Part shown: positions 6,108 through 6,312 of the stretch, in pieces
Layout: each line of letters begins with the position of its first letter
Position numbering within the stretch: position 1 is the stretch's first letter
Source: Campylobacterales bacterium
GTDB taxonomy: Bacteria > Campylobacterota > Campylobacteria > Campylobacterales > QNZT01
NCBI GenBank assembly: GCA_027081495.1
Contig: JALWKJ010000059.1
Coordinates: 1-6,312, forward strand
Direction of reading: 5' to 3'
DNA length: 6,312 nt
The notes under the pieces: model-generated
Seen by the model: the letters and a program-made list of their open reading frames with translations, nothing else
Databases searched by the model: none
What the model was told of the DNA's origin: nothing
Program-made: the position numbers and the translations under genes

Positions 6108-6161
6108 ATGGTAGATACACATGGGAACAACGAATACTTCGCTGTTCCCAAAAAACGATAA
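6108..6161 (+). CDS. possible 17-residue small open reading frame (MVDTHGNNEYFAVPKKR)
   Basis: An ATG at 6108 opens a 17-codon frame ending in TAA at 6159-6161. It is preceded by AAGAGA with about 5 nt spacing and, further up, by a possible promoter (6049-6078). The peptide is polar with a basic end (PKKR), has no signal or membrane segment, and I do not recognise it. Its central codons coincide with a 29-nt inverted repeat (6122-6150), so the sequence may be constrained as structure rather than as protein. It could be a real micro-protein, a leader peptide, or a chance frame over a small RNA or operator. It lies in the gap between the lipoprotein gene and the Sel1 gene, on the opposite strand from both. 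Confidence 0.25.
   Translation: MVDTHGNNEYFAVPKKR
6122..6150. repeat. inverted repeat / hairpin TGGGAACA-N13-TGTTCCCA
   Basis: Perfect 8-bp arms (6122-6129 and 6143-6150) flank 13 nt that contain a further inner stem, CGAA-TAC-TTCG, with one A/C mismatch between the two stems. As RNA this would be a 12-bp hairpin with a 3-nt loop. As DNA, the arm centres are 21 bp apart, about two helical turns, as in many dimer operators. Six A residues follow it on the plus strand, so the T run lies on the 5' side when read on the minus strand. It is therefore not a canonical intrinsic terminator in either direction, though it lies 38 nt past the Sel1-gene stop. Confidence 0.7.
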
Positions 6162-6188
6162 ATAAGATAATTAGGCAAATATGCGCTC

Positions 6189-6312
6189 TTACCTTAAAAC
6201 GACTTTCGCCGTAGAGTTGTCGCTTGAAGCTTGTTCAAACAACTCTGAAGCTTTTTGCGGATCTTTTTTAACGCCAAATCCGTTGTTATACATAACCGCA
6301 AGATTTTGTTGA
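6189..6312 (-). CDS. C-terminal end of a Sel1-repeat (SLR) protein, 5'-truncated
   Basis: Forty codons read on the minus strand from the right edge to TAA at 6191-6189. The peptide begins QQNLAVMYNNGFGVKKDPQK and continues ASELFEQASSDNSTAKVVLR. This is a clear Sel1-like repeat: N-L-x-x-M-Y-x-x-G-x-G-V-x-K-D-x-x-K-A-x-x-L-F-x-x-A. Such repeats form paired helices related to TPRs and act in protein-protein contacts. In Campylobacterota and relatives they are common in secreted or periplasmic cysteine-rich proteins, but no cysteine is visible here. Only the last repeat and a short tail are in the window, so signal peptide, length and number of repeats are unknown. The frame extends beyond position 6312. 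Confidence 0.8.
   Translation of the reverse strand, partial: QQNLAVMYNNGFGVKKDPQKASELFEQASSDNSTAKVVLR
6213..6246. repeat. inverted repeat inside the Sel1-repeat gene
   Basis: AGAGTTGT (6213-6220) and ACAACTCT (6239-6246) are perfect complements. The spacer holds an inner pair TTGAA/TTCAA (6224-6228 and 6234-6238) around GCTTG. On the plus strand a run of five T residues follows at 6252-6256. It lies within codons of the Sel1 repeat and may be a by-product of the coding sequence. Confidence 0.5.

Noticed and set aside
6122..6150. Hairpin as an intrinsic terminator
   Set aside because: A terminator needs T residues after the stem. On the plus strand the stem is followed by AAAAAA, and on the minus strand the T run comes before it.
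6122..6150. GAAC/GTTC arms as a LexA-type SOS box
   Set aside because: Gram-positive-type LexA sites have GAAC and GTTC four bases apart, while here they are far apart. Campylobacterota generally lack LexA, and the site is not next to uvrA.

Overview
The window is most likely chromosomal DNA from a member of the Campylobacterota (the former Epsilonproteobacteria). The reasons are the AT-rich composition, the heavy use of ATA, AGA and AAA codons, a short FliN, and a FliO with a long periplasmic N-terminal part as in Helicobacter and Campylobacter. The genus cannot be fixed from this stretch. The content is mostly core housekeeping and flagellar genes; I see no defence island, CRISPR array, insertion sequence, tRNA or rRNA.

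Layout. (1) Positions 1-85, plus strand: the last 27 codons of a protein ending in a hydrophobic segment. Its end overlaps by 18 bp the end of the convergent gene. (2) Positions 4329 down to 68, minus strand: a compact three-gene run, read as a TauE/SafE-type membrane permease, then uvrA (nucleotide excision repair), then a class I SAM-dependent methyltransferase of unknown substrate. Both intergenic gaps are a single base, so the run looks like one translationally coupled operon. (3) Positions 4358-5432, plus strand, diverging from the operon: a near-consensus sigma-70-type promoter followed by fliN and fliO, which overlap at a GTGA start/stop junction. They encode a C-ring motor-switch protein and an accessory protein of the flagellar export gate. 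(4) Positions 5987 down to 5478, minus strand: a small lipoprotein with a low-complexity linker and one cadherin-like domain, convergent with fliO. (5) Positions 5988-6188: about 200 bp of AT-rich intergenic DNA. It holds possible promoters on both strands and a 17-codon plus-strand reading frame that contains a strong inverted repeat. (6) Positions 6312 down to 6189, minus strand: the C-terminal end of a Sel1-repeat protein that runs off the window.

The points most worth a second look are the fliN start and the 6049-6161 region. The fliN promoter places the predicted transcription start on or within a few bases of the ATG, which suggests a leaderless mRNA. The 6049-6161 region may be a tiny gene, a small RNA or an operator. 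I do not see convincing evidence of an entirely new biological system here.
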